A DNA stretch of 64,000 nucleotides from Acidobacteriota bacterium (lineage in GTDB: Bacteria; Acidobacteriota; Terriglobia; Versatilivoradales; Versatilivoraceae): the NCBI GenBank assembly GCA_022826755.1, contig JAJDUG010000049.1, positions 102,155-166,154 of the forward strand, read 5' to 3'. Shown piece after piece: positions 43,035 through 50,401 of the stretch (position 1 is the stretch's first letter; every line of letters starts with the position of its first letter). The notes under the pieces are model-generated. The model was not told the DNA's origin. It ran no database searches and saw only the letters and a list, made by a program, of their open reading frames with translations. Both the position numbers and the translations under genes were made by a program.

Positions 43035-45863
43035 TCACCCTTCTGCTTGTACGCGATCGAGATATTGTGAGAGCCGCCATTCGCAGAGTTCTCGGGCGAA
43101 CTCTCGTAGGGGCTCAGTTGCTTCCTGAGGACATTCTACCAGCGAGTGAAATTGCTCACCCTCAAGCCCAAAATACGCTGTGCCATCCGTGCCCCTGCCA
43201 CCGGTCCAGGCGGCAATTGGGTTCTCAAGCAGGATCATTTTCAATCTCTGTTGGTCATCCAATGCCGACCCGAACTCGGCGCCTAGCGCCGCCGAGCGGC
43301 GGGCTCGTCGGGCGACATCCTCGGTGAGTTGGTCGAGTTCGATGGCGCCGGGGAACGCATCCTTCCCAATCATCGCAAGAAGCACGAGCATCTTGAAACT
43401 CTTGGTCATTGGCGTGGTTTCTAGCGCGCGGAGGAATGCTTCGGTCGCCTTCACTGCGACCTGCTCTTGCGGACTCGCATCGCCTTGCGCGGCGACGAAA
43501 CCGAACCAAGATCCGTAAGTGCGCCGGACCGCCTTGGGATCGTAGCCCTCATGCCACGTTTCTGAAGCGGTAGGTCGGACTCCATGGCGATCACGGAAGG
43601 TGCGGTACCAAATCTGGAGGGCATCGACCCCGCGAGGAATCCGAATGAGGCGCTTCAGGATCTCGATAGCTTCCAGCTCGTAGGTTACCGAACAACCGGG
43701 TGGTAGTTCGAACTCGCCACGCTCGTAGCGCTCTAGCGCCATGGCGATTTCACCATGGCTACCGCCGACGCCTGGTAACAGCAGCATTGGAACTTTGAGA
43801 AAGGTCTGGTGATTACCGACGTAGTCGATAACTGAGAGATGTGATTTGTTTTCCGACAAGCGTAAACCCCTACCAAATTGCTGAAGCCAAAGGATTTGCG
43901 ATTCTGTTGGGCGCAGAAGCAATACGGTGTCGACGGCTGGGAGATCCACTCCTTCATTGAAGATGTCAACCGAAAATACGATGCTGAGTTCACCAGCGTT
44001 TAACTGTTCTAGCGAAAGGGCTCGTGGTGCGCCGGTCGGGCCGGTGTGAACTGCAACGCAAGCCACCCCACGGTCTTGGAAATACCTGGCCATCATATCC
44101 GCATGACGCTTGGACACGCAGAAAGCTAGCGTCCGCTTGCCGCTTAATCTCTGCCATTGCGCGAAGGCGTTGGCGGCGCGTAGCTCTGTGGTCACGGCGG
44201 ATTCGAGAACTTGCTCATCAAAGCGTCCGCTCCGCCAAGGGATGTTCTCGTACTCGACCTCGTCAGGGATGCCGTAATAGTGAAACGGGCAGAGCAAACC
44301 CCTGCTTATCCCCTCTGCCAAGTCGCACCGATAGACAAGATTCTCCCCGCAAAGAGCAAGCAGATCACCACCATCGGTTCGTTCAGGTGTGGCTGTCAGG
44401 CCCAGCAGAAATTCTGGGTCGAAGTGTTCGATGAGTCGACGGTATGTTCCTGCAGCGGCGTGGTGGAATTCATCAACGACCAGGTAGTCGAATGCGCGTG
44501 AGTCGAATTGGGCCAGATGCTCCGTTCTCCCGATCGTCTGGATCGATGCGAAGACCACGTCGGCACCTGGATCCTTACTCTGACCCGTATAATGGCCGAG
44601 GGTCGCGTTCGGCCTTATCGCCCGAAACGTTCGCCGTGCCTGACTCAAAATCTCTTCCCGATGTGCCACGAATAGAACTCGGCTGAACGATTGAGCATCA
44701 AACGCCGCTAGCCAGGTCTTGCCAAGGCCAGTCGCCAAGACCACCAACCCGGCTCGGTGACCGGCCGCGCGTACCCGCTCCAGCGCCTTGAGAGCTTCGG
44801 ATTGAATAGGATGAGGTATCGGTAATGTAGCAGTTTCAGAGTCAACCTCAGGTGGTATCACCTTTCTCGATGGAGGGCGTCGACGTGCGTATCCTTCGAT
44901 CCACTCCGAAGTGAGAGGACGTGCCTTGGCGTGTTCGAAGAGTTGATCGAATTCGGTCGCAATTGATTGAAATCCGCTGGAGTCATGCGTGGACTTCAAT
45001 CGGTAATTCCACTCAATGCCGCGATCAAGTCCCTGCGCAGTGAGATTCGAGCTACCAACATAAGCCGCACCCACATTATCGGCTCCGTGAAGGAGATAGG
45101 CCTTCGGATGGAATCCCAGTTCATCGTTACATTCAAAGATTCGGAGCTCTGCATTTCCACTCTCAACTAACTCCAAGTCGAGCAATCGGCGAAGCGCCCC
45201 AGGATCCGTGACACCCAGATAGTCACCCGTAAGAAATCTTAGTCTGCCGCCGCGAGCGACTAAATCATCGAGGTGCGGCAAGAGCCGGTTAAGCCCACTC
45301 TGGGTTACAAAAGCTACCGCGATATCGATAGCACGTGCCTGACCGAGATCTTGGAGCAAACGATCTCCAATAGGACGTGCCTCGGATCCATAAACCCTGG
45401 GCACATCATTCGCATATCGCACTGGAGAGCCTTCGGCAACACGCGGGAATATCTGGGAACGCCGCACCTCCGCACCAAGCGGCGCTTCCAGAGCAAAGTA
45501 GTTGCCCAGCTTAGGGATCACGTGGCGTACGCCGCCCCTGGGGTCGGACACGTCCCCCTCGTAACGTGGGATTACATGCACATGGAGGTGAGGAACGGTT
45601 TGACCTGCCACTTCTCCCACATTCACACCGATGTTGAAGCCTGCGGGTTCCGCTTTTGCCAAGATGACGTTTCGGGCGATTTTGATTCCCTCGAGCAGCG
45701 CCAATTGCTCCTCGAAGCTTGCCGCGAACCAGTCATTGATGTGGCGGCGGGTGACGACGAGCGCGTGCCAGGGCGATACGGGATACATGTCCCAGAGGCC
45801 GAGGATTAACTCCTCTTTGTGAAAGACTCGATCAGCTTGTGGAGAACAGAACGGACAATCCAT
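43035..45863 (-). CDS. HIT - PLD nuclease - superfamily 2 helicase fusion protein
   Basis: The 942-residue protein has three domains. A HIT (histidine triad) domain (1-115) has Cys3/Cys6 and the triad His92-x-His94-x-His96 in PHLHVHVIPR. A phospholipase-D-like nuclease half (about 155-315) has FHPKAYLL (His252, Lys254) and AYVGSSNLT. An SF2 helicase from about 345 has Walker A ATGLGKT (377-383), DEFHH (464-468), GLTATPERTD and the QFGRGLR motif VI. An about 200-residue C-terminal region is unassigned. PLD-helicase fusions are known; the added HIT domain suggests hydrolysis of a nucleotide or AMP-adduct, perhaps aprataxin-like DNA repair or defence. The ATG shares its A with the stop of the SprT-like gene (TAATG). 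Confidence 0.88.
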   Translation of the reverse strand: MDCPFCSPQADRVFHKEELILGLWDMYPVSPWHALVVTRRHINDWFAASFEEQLALLEGIKIARNVILAKAEPAGFNIGVNVGEVAGQTVPHLHVHVIPRYEGDVSDPRGGVRHVIPKLGNYFALEAPLGAEVRRSQIFPRVAEGSPVRYANDVPRVYGSEARPIGDRLLQDLGQARAIDIAVAFVTQSGLNRLLPHLDDLVARGGRLRFLTGDYLGVTDPGALRRLLDLELVESGNAELRIFECNDELGFHPKAYLLHGADNVGAAYVGSSNLTAQGLDRGIEWNYRLKSTHDSSGFQSIATEFDQLFEHAKARPLTSEWIEGYARRRPPSRKVIPPEVDSETATLPIPHPIQSEALKALERVRAAGHRAGLVVLATGLGKTWLAAFDAQSFSRVLFVAHREEILSQARRTFRAIRPNATLGHYTGQSKDPGADVVFASIQTIGRTEHLAQFDSRAFDYLVVDEFHHAAAGTYRRLIEHFDPEFLLGLTATPERTDGGDLLALCGENLVYRCDLAEGISRGLLCPFHYYGIPDEVEYENIPWRSGRFDEQVLESAVTTELRAANAFAQWQRLSGKRTLAFCVSKRHADMMARYFQDRGVACVAVHTGPTGAPRALSLEQLNAGELSIVFSVDIFNEGVDLPAVDTVLLLRPTESQILWLQQFGRGLRLSENKSHLSVIDYVGNHQTFLKVPMLLLPGVGGSHGEIAMALERYERGEFELPPGCSVTYELEAIEILKRLIRIPRGVDALQIWYRTFRDRHGVRPTASETWHEGYDPKAVRRTYGSWFGFVAAQGDASPQEQVAVKATEAFLRALETTPMTKSFKMLVLLAMIGKDAFPGAIELDQLTEDVARRARRSAALGAEFGSALDDQQRLKMILLENPIAAWTGGRGTDGTAYFGLEGEQFHSLVECPQEATEPLREFARELCEWRLSQYLDRVQAEG

Positions 45864-46390
45864 TATGGTTCAAGTAGCCTGATCCGAAGAGTTCCTTCGA
45901 GCCCAGCGTTGATGCAACCCTGGCAACGCCAGCGAGGCATCGGTTTCTTCGCAACCCTCACGATTTGGCAGACTGGACACAGATGTTCGTACCGACGGGG
46001 CTTCCCCCGCCGATTCGAATCCTCAGATGCTGCCACCACCATTGATTTGCTCGGCTTGTATCCGGCTTTCCGCACTAGTTCGGCCCATTCGCGCCCATGC
46101 GGTCGCTTGCTTTCGCCGTGCCTCCTGAATACAGCAATATGGGCAGCTTCGTGACAGAGCACCTCCCTAAGCAGCCGTCGCGGGGCGTAAGCGAGGGCGA
46201 CGTGCAGCGTGACTATCCCCCTTCTCGGAATCGCTCGACCCAGACTACGGGTAAACTTCCGACTAAACACCACCTCGATTTCCGAGTGCAGCCCCGGCAG
46301 GTTCCACACACACCCAAGGCGTGTGAGTGTCCTGCGCACAGAGCGCCAGACCGGGTCCGCGCGTAGTGGGATCGAGGCCGTTGCAGTCAT
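45863..46390 (-). CDS. SprT-like zinc metalloprotease
   Basis: The 175-residue protein has the SprT/Spartan-type core: LLREVLCHEAAHIAVFRRHG with an HExxH zinc site, followed by a third ligand in RPHGREWAELVRKAGY. It ends with a zinc ribbon (CPVCQ, then CQGC about 20 residues later), as in SprT proteins. Eukaryotic Spartan digests DNA-protein crosslinks. The ATG at 46390 lies after CGGAG at a loose spacing. The stop overlaps the ATG of the HIT-PLD-helicase gene, so the two form a coupled operon. With a nuclease-helicase and a nucleotide hydrolase next to it, a role in DNA-protein crosslink repair or in defence is a reasonable inference. Confidence 0.86.
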   Translation of the reverse strand: MTATASIPLRADPVWRSVRRTLTRLGCVWNLPGLHSEIEVVFSRKFTRSLGRAIPRRGIVTLHVALAYAPRRLLREVLCHEAAHIAVFRRHGESKRPHGREWAELVRKAGYKPSKSMVVAASEDSNRRGKPRRYEHLCPVCQIVRVAKKPMPRWRCQGCINAGLEGTLRIRLLEP

Positions 46391-46582
46391 GGAGACGACT
46401 CCGAGTTCTCTTTGCTTATTCTGAGTCTCCAGTGACCTATCTCCTGAGAATGAGTCCGTTCCGGTAGTGGGGATTCTGGCCAATGAGGGGCCCCTGATTT
46501 TTGGTCCACCCACACAGTGTGTTCTTGCCCTTCGTTCAACTGGCCCTCGATTGTTTCCCAACGCTGTTCAGGGACGAGCATT

Positions 46583-47755
46583 TCACCTTCCCCCCGCCAG
46601 CCAGTCCATGGTAAACCGTGCGAAGGTGATGGTCTCGTACGGGATCGAGTTCCCACGCTCGTAGAGACAGCCAATTGATCCGTCCGGGAGGATGGCCAGG
46701 TTGGAGTAGGCTGAGCGGCCGGGGTTCAGGAGTCTTGAGACGGGCCAGGTCTTTCCTGAGTCGTAACTGAGCCGCACCGTAAGGTCGACGCGGGCTGTTT
46801 TGCTGGCCGGATTCGAGAAGAGTAGCCGGGAGGGTGACTTGTCGGCGGCACCGTGTCCCACGTGGCGTATCAGGCTGGCTTGGCAGATGGGCTCGATGAG
46901 GGTTGGGTCGAAGGAGAGTTCGGACCAGGTTGCTCCGCCGTCTTGGCTGGTTGCCAGAGCCCGCATGCCGCCGCGGTCGGGCCGGCCGCCTTGGCGTCCC
47001 CAGTAACTGCGCATGTTGATCAAGAGTGTTCCGTCGTCTTTCTCGATTACTTGGCATTCGTCCGTGTGCGGGGCCACGCTGCCGCCGAGCTGCCAGGTCT
47101 CGCCGTGATCGTCGCTGTAGAAGACGTAGGAATACTGAACTCTCTCATCGCCCTCCTCGCCGCCGCCTACTCCATGATCGCTGGGGATAAGCAGGCGGCC
47201 CTTGTAGGGTCCCTGGTCAAGCTGAATTCCAATCCCGGGACCGGTTGCCACCCAGGTCCAGTCGGGTTTCTTGACGTCAGCGGTGATGTCTACAGGGTCT
47301 GACCAGGTGACGCCGTCATCTGTGCTCTTGGTGACCAGAATGTCTTTGTTGTCGCGGCAGAAGGGGAGCCAGATGGTACCGGTTTCCTGGTCCACGACGG
47401 GACAGGGGTTCCCGATGGTGATTTCTTCCGTTCCTCCCTCCTCATACACGATGCGTTGATCCGACCAGGTCTGTCCGCCGTCGGTACTCCTCTTGATCAG
47501 CAGGTCGATGTCGCCGTGATCGCGGCGGTTGTTCTTTCGACCTTCGCTGAAGGCCAGCAGACTACCTTGCCGGGTGACGATCAAGGACGGGATCCGGTAG
47601 GTGTGATAGCCGCCTTCCCCGCTCACGAACAGGTCCGTTTGGGTGGGGGCGGGTGGAGACTCCTGGGTTGCGGGCGCAGGCCCGCACCCGATGCCGAGCA
47701 GCAGGATCGCCGCGGAAGCCATGGTCAGGCGGTAGACGGGTTTGCTTCGAATCAC
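46583..47755 (-). CDS. Exported sialidase family protein (GH33-like), probable lipoprotein
   Basis: The GTG at 47755 is preceded by AAGGAGG and gives a 390-residue protein. A hydrophobic N terminus ends LLLGIGCGPA, a near-lipobox, so it is probably lipid-anchored. GH33 features are YRIPSLIV (FRIP motif) near residue 40 and five Asp boxes (STDGGQTW, STDDGVTW, SDDHGETW, SQDGGATW, SYDSGKTW). The ending (ERGNSIPYETITFARF) matches the Glu and Tyr region of bacterial sialidases. It probably releases sialic or related acids from glycans. It is unrelated in detail to the BNR protein at 39.7 kb. Its start region is divergent from the amidohydrolase gene. Confidence 0.9.
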   Translation of the reverse strand: MIRSKPVYRLTMASAAILLLGIGCGPAPATQESPPAPTQTDLFVSGEGGYHTYRIPSLIVTRQGSLLAFSEGRKNNRRDHGDIDLLIKRSTDGGQTWSDQRIVYEEGGTEEITIGNPCPVVDQETGTIWLPFCRDNKDILVTKSTDDGVTWSDPVDITADVKKPDWTWVATGPGIGIQLDQGPYKGRLLIPSDHGVGGGEEGDERVQYSYVFYSDDHGETWQLGGSVAPHTDECQVIEKDDGTLLINMRSYWGRQGGRPDRGGMRALATSQDGGATWSELSFDPTLIEPICQASLIRHVGHGAADKSPSRLLFSNPASKTARVDLTVRLSYDSGKTWPVSRLLNPGRSAYSNLAILPDGSIGCLYERGNSIPYETITFARFTMDWLAGGR

Positions 47756-48148
47756 GATGCCTCCTTGGTCTGGTTCCCCATTTCGATTGGCAGAGCAGGT
47801 GCCTGCAGGACAGGTTCCTCGGCGACGGGCGGCCCGCCACTGTACAATCCCCGGGAAAGGAATAAACTTCGTGGCCCGGTGACTGAATCCGTCCGGTTTA
47901 TGGGCACTGCCCCAGGTCATTCCCGGTTCGGGAGTTTCCGTGACTTAGCGCCGCGGTTGCACGCCCAGGCGAGCAGTCGGGCCGGTCCCAATTCCGGCAA
48001 GCCGCAAGGGCTTTCGTCGACGGCCAAACGAGAACAATGCTGTCAAGCCTAGTGGATTCTGTCCGGTAGCTCAAGGGGGGCTTGGGAAGGGGTTCACGCC
48101 CGTCCACACGGCGGCAGGGTTGTTCATGGAGCGAAAGGAGGAGGAGGG
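47756..48148. other. Divergent intergenic region, sialidase / amidohydrolase
   Basis: No gene, repeat family or clear promoter pair is seen. A strong GGAGGAGGAGGG lies just before the amidohydrolase start. Confidence 0.4.
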
Positions 48149-48994
48149 ATGATCAAAGTGGATATCCACAGCCACATCTACGAACGGCGTCACTGGGCCG
48201 ACAGGACCGTGGCGGAGATCGAGGCCAGCTACGGCAAGACCAACAAGTGCCACTGTCCGCCTGACGAGCACTGGGAACAGGTGGCGCAGAAAGTGGAGCG
48301 GGCGGCCGTGTTCGCCATGATGATGAATGCCGCCGGACTGGTGGTTCCCAACGACTATGTCCATGAGTATGTCCGGCAGCACCCGGACAAGCTGGTGGGC
48401 GTGGCCAGCGTGGACCCCAATGATCCCGGCTGTATCGAACAGTTGGAGCATGCGGTCAGGAATTTCGGCTTTCGAGCGGTCAAGTTGAGCGGCGCCTACC
48501 AGGATTTCAATCCGGCCGACCCGTGCCACGATCCGCTATACCGCAAGGCCCAGGACCTGGACATTCCCGTCTTCTGGCATCAGAGCACGACTCCTTTTGC
48601 CATCACTCCCTTGCGTTGGTCGAAACCCATTCTCCTGGACGAGGTGGCCCAACGGTTCCCCAGGCTGCGGCAGATGATCTGCCACATCGGGCACCCTTGG
48701 CATACCGATGCGGTGATGATCGTTCGCAAGCACAAGAACGTTTATGCCGACATGTCGGGTTTCTGCATCCGACCCCTGCGGTTCTACGAGGCGCTGGTCA
48801 CGGCCATCGAATACGACGTGGGGCACAAGATTCTCTTCGGGTCGGATTATCCCTATGTCGGGGTGGATGACAGCGTTCGCGCTCTGTATGACGCGTCCAG
48901 CATGGCTGACCGGGCTGGTTTGCCGCCGATCCCGAGGGCTTTTGTTGAGGAGTTGCTGGAGCGGGATTCTTTGAAGGTGCTGGGGATGGATTGA
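48149..48994 (+). CDS. Amidohydrolase-family protein (ACMSD-like TIM barrel)
   Basis: The 281-residue cytoplasmic TIM-barrel protein of the amidohydrolase-2 (ACMSD-like) group has an N-terminal metal motif VDIHSHIY (His-x-His), a mid-chain His in FWHQST, ICHIGHPWHTD and the final Asp in ILFGSDYPYVGVDD. The group includes decarboxylases and hydrolases of cyclic acids, so the substrate is unknown. An optimal purine-rich ribosome site (GGAGGAGGAGGG) precedes the ATG. No partner gene lies downstream, only a repeat cluster. Confidence 0.87.
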   Translation: MIKVDIHSHIYERRHWADRTVAEIEASYGKTNKCHCPPDEHWEQVAQKVERAAVFAMMMNAAGLVVPNDYVHEYVRQHPDKLVGVASVDPNDPGCIEQLEHAVRNFGFRAVKLSGAYQDFNPADPCHDPLYRKAQDLDIPVFWHQSTTPFAITPLRWSKPILLDEVAQRFPRLRQMICHIGHPWHTDAVMIVRKHKNVYADMSGFCIRPLRFYEALVTAIEYDVGHKILFGSDYPYVGVDDSVRALYDASSMADRAGLPPIPRAFVEELLERDSLKVLGMD

Positions 48995-49121
48995 GGTTTT
49001 TGTTTTCTTGGTGGATCAGGATGGTTCAACGGGAACGCTGATTAGGAGCAAGCCGCAGCTTGGTGGCGACGGCGTATGCCCCCCACCGCATCAGCCTTCG
49101 CCGTTCGGCTTGGCTTCTGCG

Positions 49122-49142
49122 ACTCCCCCTCAAGGGGGAAGT
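49122..49142. repeat. Palindromic intergenic repeat, family B (copy 3)
   Basis: ACTCCCCCTCAAGGGGGAAG, preceded by CATCAGCCTTCGCCGTTCGG. Confidence 0.75.
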
Positions 49143-49160
49143 GATTTCCGGTACAGACCG

Positions 49161-49278
49161 CATTCATCCTTTACACATGCTGCCTGGGACGGTGGCCTTC
49201 CTGGGTGGGTGGCGCCTGAGGGATTGGCCGAGCTTTGCCAAGTAGGGTGCGGGCGGGACGCCCGCGTTCCCGGGGGGG
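49161..49278. repeat. 118-base intergenic repeat (copy 1), contains family A palindrome
   Basis: It starts CATTCATCCTTTACACATGC and ends with the GCGGGCGGGACGCCCGC palindrome (49249-49265). It is nearly identical to 50161-50278, differing at only a few positions. Confidence 0.88.
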
Positions 49279-49365
49279 CATCATCCTATGGCTCGCTTCC
49301 CCTTTGAATTGCCCGACTTCCCGGCGGCGCACCCTACCACATCAGCCTTTACCATTCGCTCTGCG

Positions 49366-49385
49366 ACTCCCCCTCAAGGGGGAGT
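49366..49385. repeat. Palindromic intergenic repeat, family B (copy 4)
   Basis: ACTCCCCCTCAAGGGGGAGT preceded by CATCAGCCTTTACCATTCG. Confidence 0.75.
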
Positions 49386-49424
49386 GATTACAGAAACCAA
49401 AAACTGCTGTCTGATCGGCAAAGG

Positions 49425-49742
49425 TCACGGATTCAGGGGGGATCTGGACACCTCAGCAAAGAAATCCGCAAAGAACCAAGCGTTGCCGGCAATGAGAGAC
49501 AGGCTGGTTGTCCTGCCGGGCAAGCCGTCAAGCCGGCGAATAGCCAGGGCCGCCAGCAGATAGCCACCAACCGGAAACAATCCCCAAACCTCGAATCTCG
49601 GCGTTGCCGCCAGGTATGCCGAGGCCGGCAGGACAAGAGCAGCGGCCACAAGTAACAGGGTGGTCTTTCGCAGGAGCGCTCCGGCAAAGGCGACCAGAAT
49701 ACTGGCGGCCACGGCCGGCCAGAAGAACAGGGTGACTATCAT
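49425..49742 (-). CDS. Small polytopic membrane protein, unknown function
   Basis: The 105-residue product is almost entirely hydrophobic, with about four helices (VTLFFWPAVAASILVAFAGA, TLLLVAAALVLPASAYLAA, LFPVGGYLLAALAIRRL, LSLIAGNAWFFADFFAEV). I do not recognise the family. The ATG at 49742 is one of two possible starts; an upstream extension of 23 residues is polar and unlikely. The gene is isolated between repeat clusters. Its coherent topology supports it as real, but no neighbour hints at a role. Confidence 0.55.
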   Translation of the reverse strand: MIVTLFFWPAVAASILVAFAGALLRKTTLLLVAAALVLPASAYLAATPRFEVWGLFPVGGYLLAALAIRRLDGLPGRTTSLSLIAGNAWFFADFFAEVSRSPLNP

Positions 49743-49948
49743 GATTCTGCTCAGCAGAATGCTCGGAAGTCGAGTCTGCGGGTCCGGACCAGGAGGCTGT
49801 CGGCGGACCACTCGACGACTTCAGAGATGATAGCATCACAGGAGTCCCCGGAGCGTGTCCGCATGGAAATGGCGAGGCCGGGGAGCAGGGACTCTTGATT
49901 CCGCCCTGAATAGAGGACACCCCGGGAGTCATCAGGGGGTACAAACCT

Positions 49949-50066
49949 CATACATCCTTTACACAATGGGTCGGGGACGGTGGCGTTCCTGGGTGAGTGC
50001 CGCCGGGGATTGGCGAAGCCTTCCCAAATAGGGTGCGGGCGGGACGCCCGCGTTCCCGGGGGGGCA
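49949..50066. repeat. 118-base intergenic repeat (copy 2, diverged)
   Basis: It begins CATACATCCTTTACACAATG and contains the family A palindrome at 50035-50051. Confidence 0.8.
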
Positions 50067-50160
50067 TCATCCCGTGGCCGCTTGCCCCCTTGAGCAGGCT
50101 GGTGACCGCGGCGTCGGCCCCCTCCGCATCAGCCTTCGCCATTCGGCTTGGGACAAACCG

Positions 50161-50278
50161 CATTCATCCTTTACACATGCTGCCTGGGACGGTGGCCTTC
50201 CTGGGTGGGTGGCGCCGGAGGGATTGGCCGAGCTTTGCCAAGTAGGGTGCGGGCGGGACGCCCGCGCTCCCGGGTGGG
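50161..50278. repeat. 118-base intergenic repeat (copy 3)
   Basis: It begins CATTCATCCTTTACACATGC, with the family A palindrome at 50249-50265. It is close to identical with copy 1. Confidence 0.88.
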
Positions 50279-50295
50279 GCAGCGGCCAAATAGAA

Positions 50296-50327
50296 AACGG
50301 CGGCATGGGGAATGCCGCCGTTTTTTT
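50296..50327. terminator. Bidirectional rho-independent terminator at end of katG
   Basis: The perfect stem AACGGCGGCAT/ATGCCGCCGTT with a 5-base loop is followed by TTTTTTT on the plus strand and by TTTTCTATTT on the minus strand. It is about 75 bases after the katG stop. Confidence 0.85.
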
Positions 50328-50401
50328 GTTTTTCCGGAACAGGAGCGGTCCCTGGGGATTCTCCGACCCGGTGTTCCGTTGATTTCGCTGCGACCTTGCC
50401 G

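Larger units (their letters stand above)
48995..49424. other. Repeat cluster downstream of the amidohydrolase gene
   Basis: It holds two family B palindromes and one family A palindrome inside an about 120-base unit that recurs almost identically 1,000 bases downstream. No gene is supported. Confidence 0.7.
49743..50280. other. Repeat cluster between small membrane gene and katG terminator
   Basis: It contains a diverged copy (49949-50066) and a near-identical copy (50161-50278) of the 118-base repeat and part of the family B companion text. No gene is supported. Confidence 0.65.

Noticed and set aside
49008..49307. Short open frames in the repeat cluster (peptides such as GCGRDARVPG)
   Set aside because: Translations of the repeat families that recur identically in other intergenic sites.
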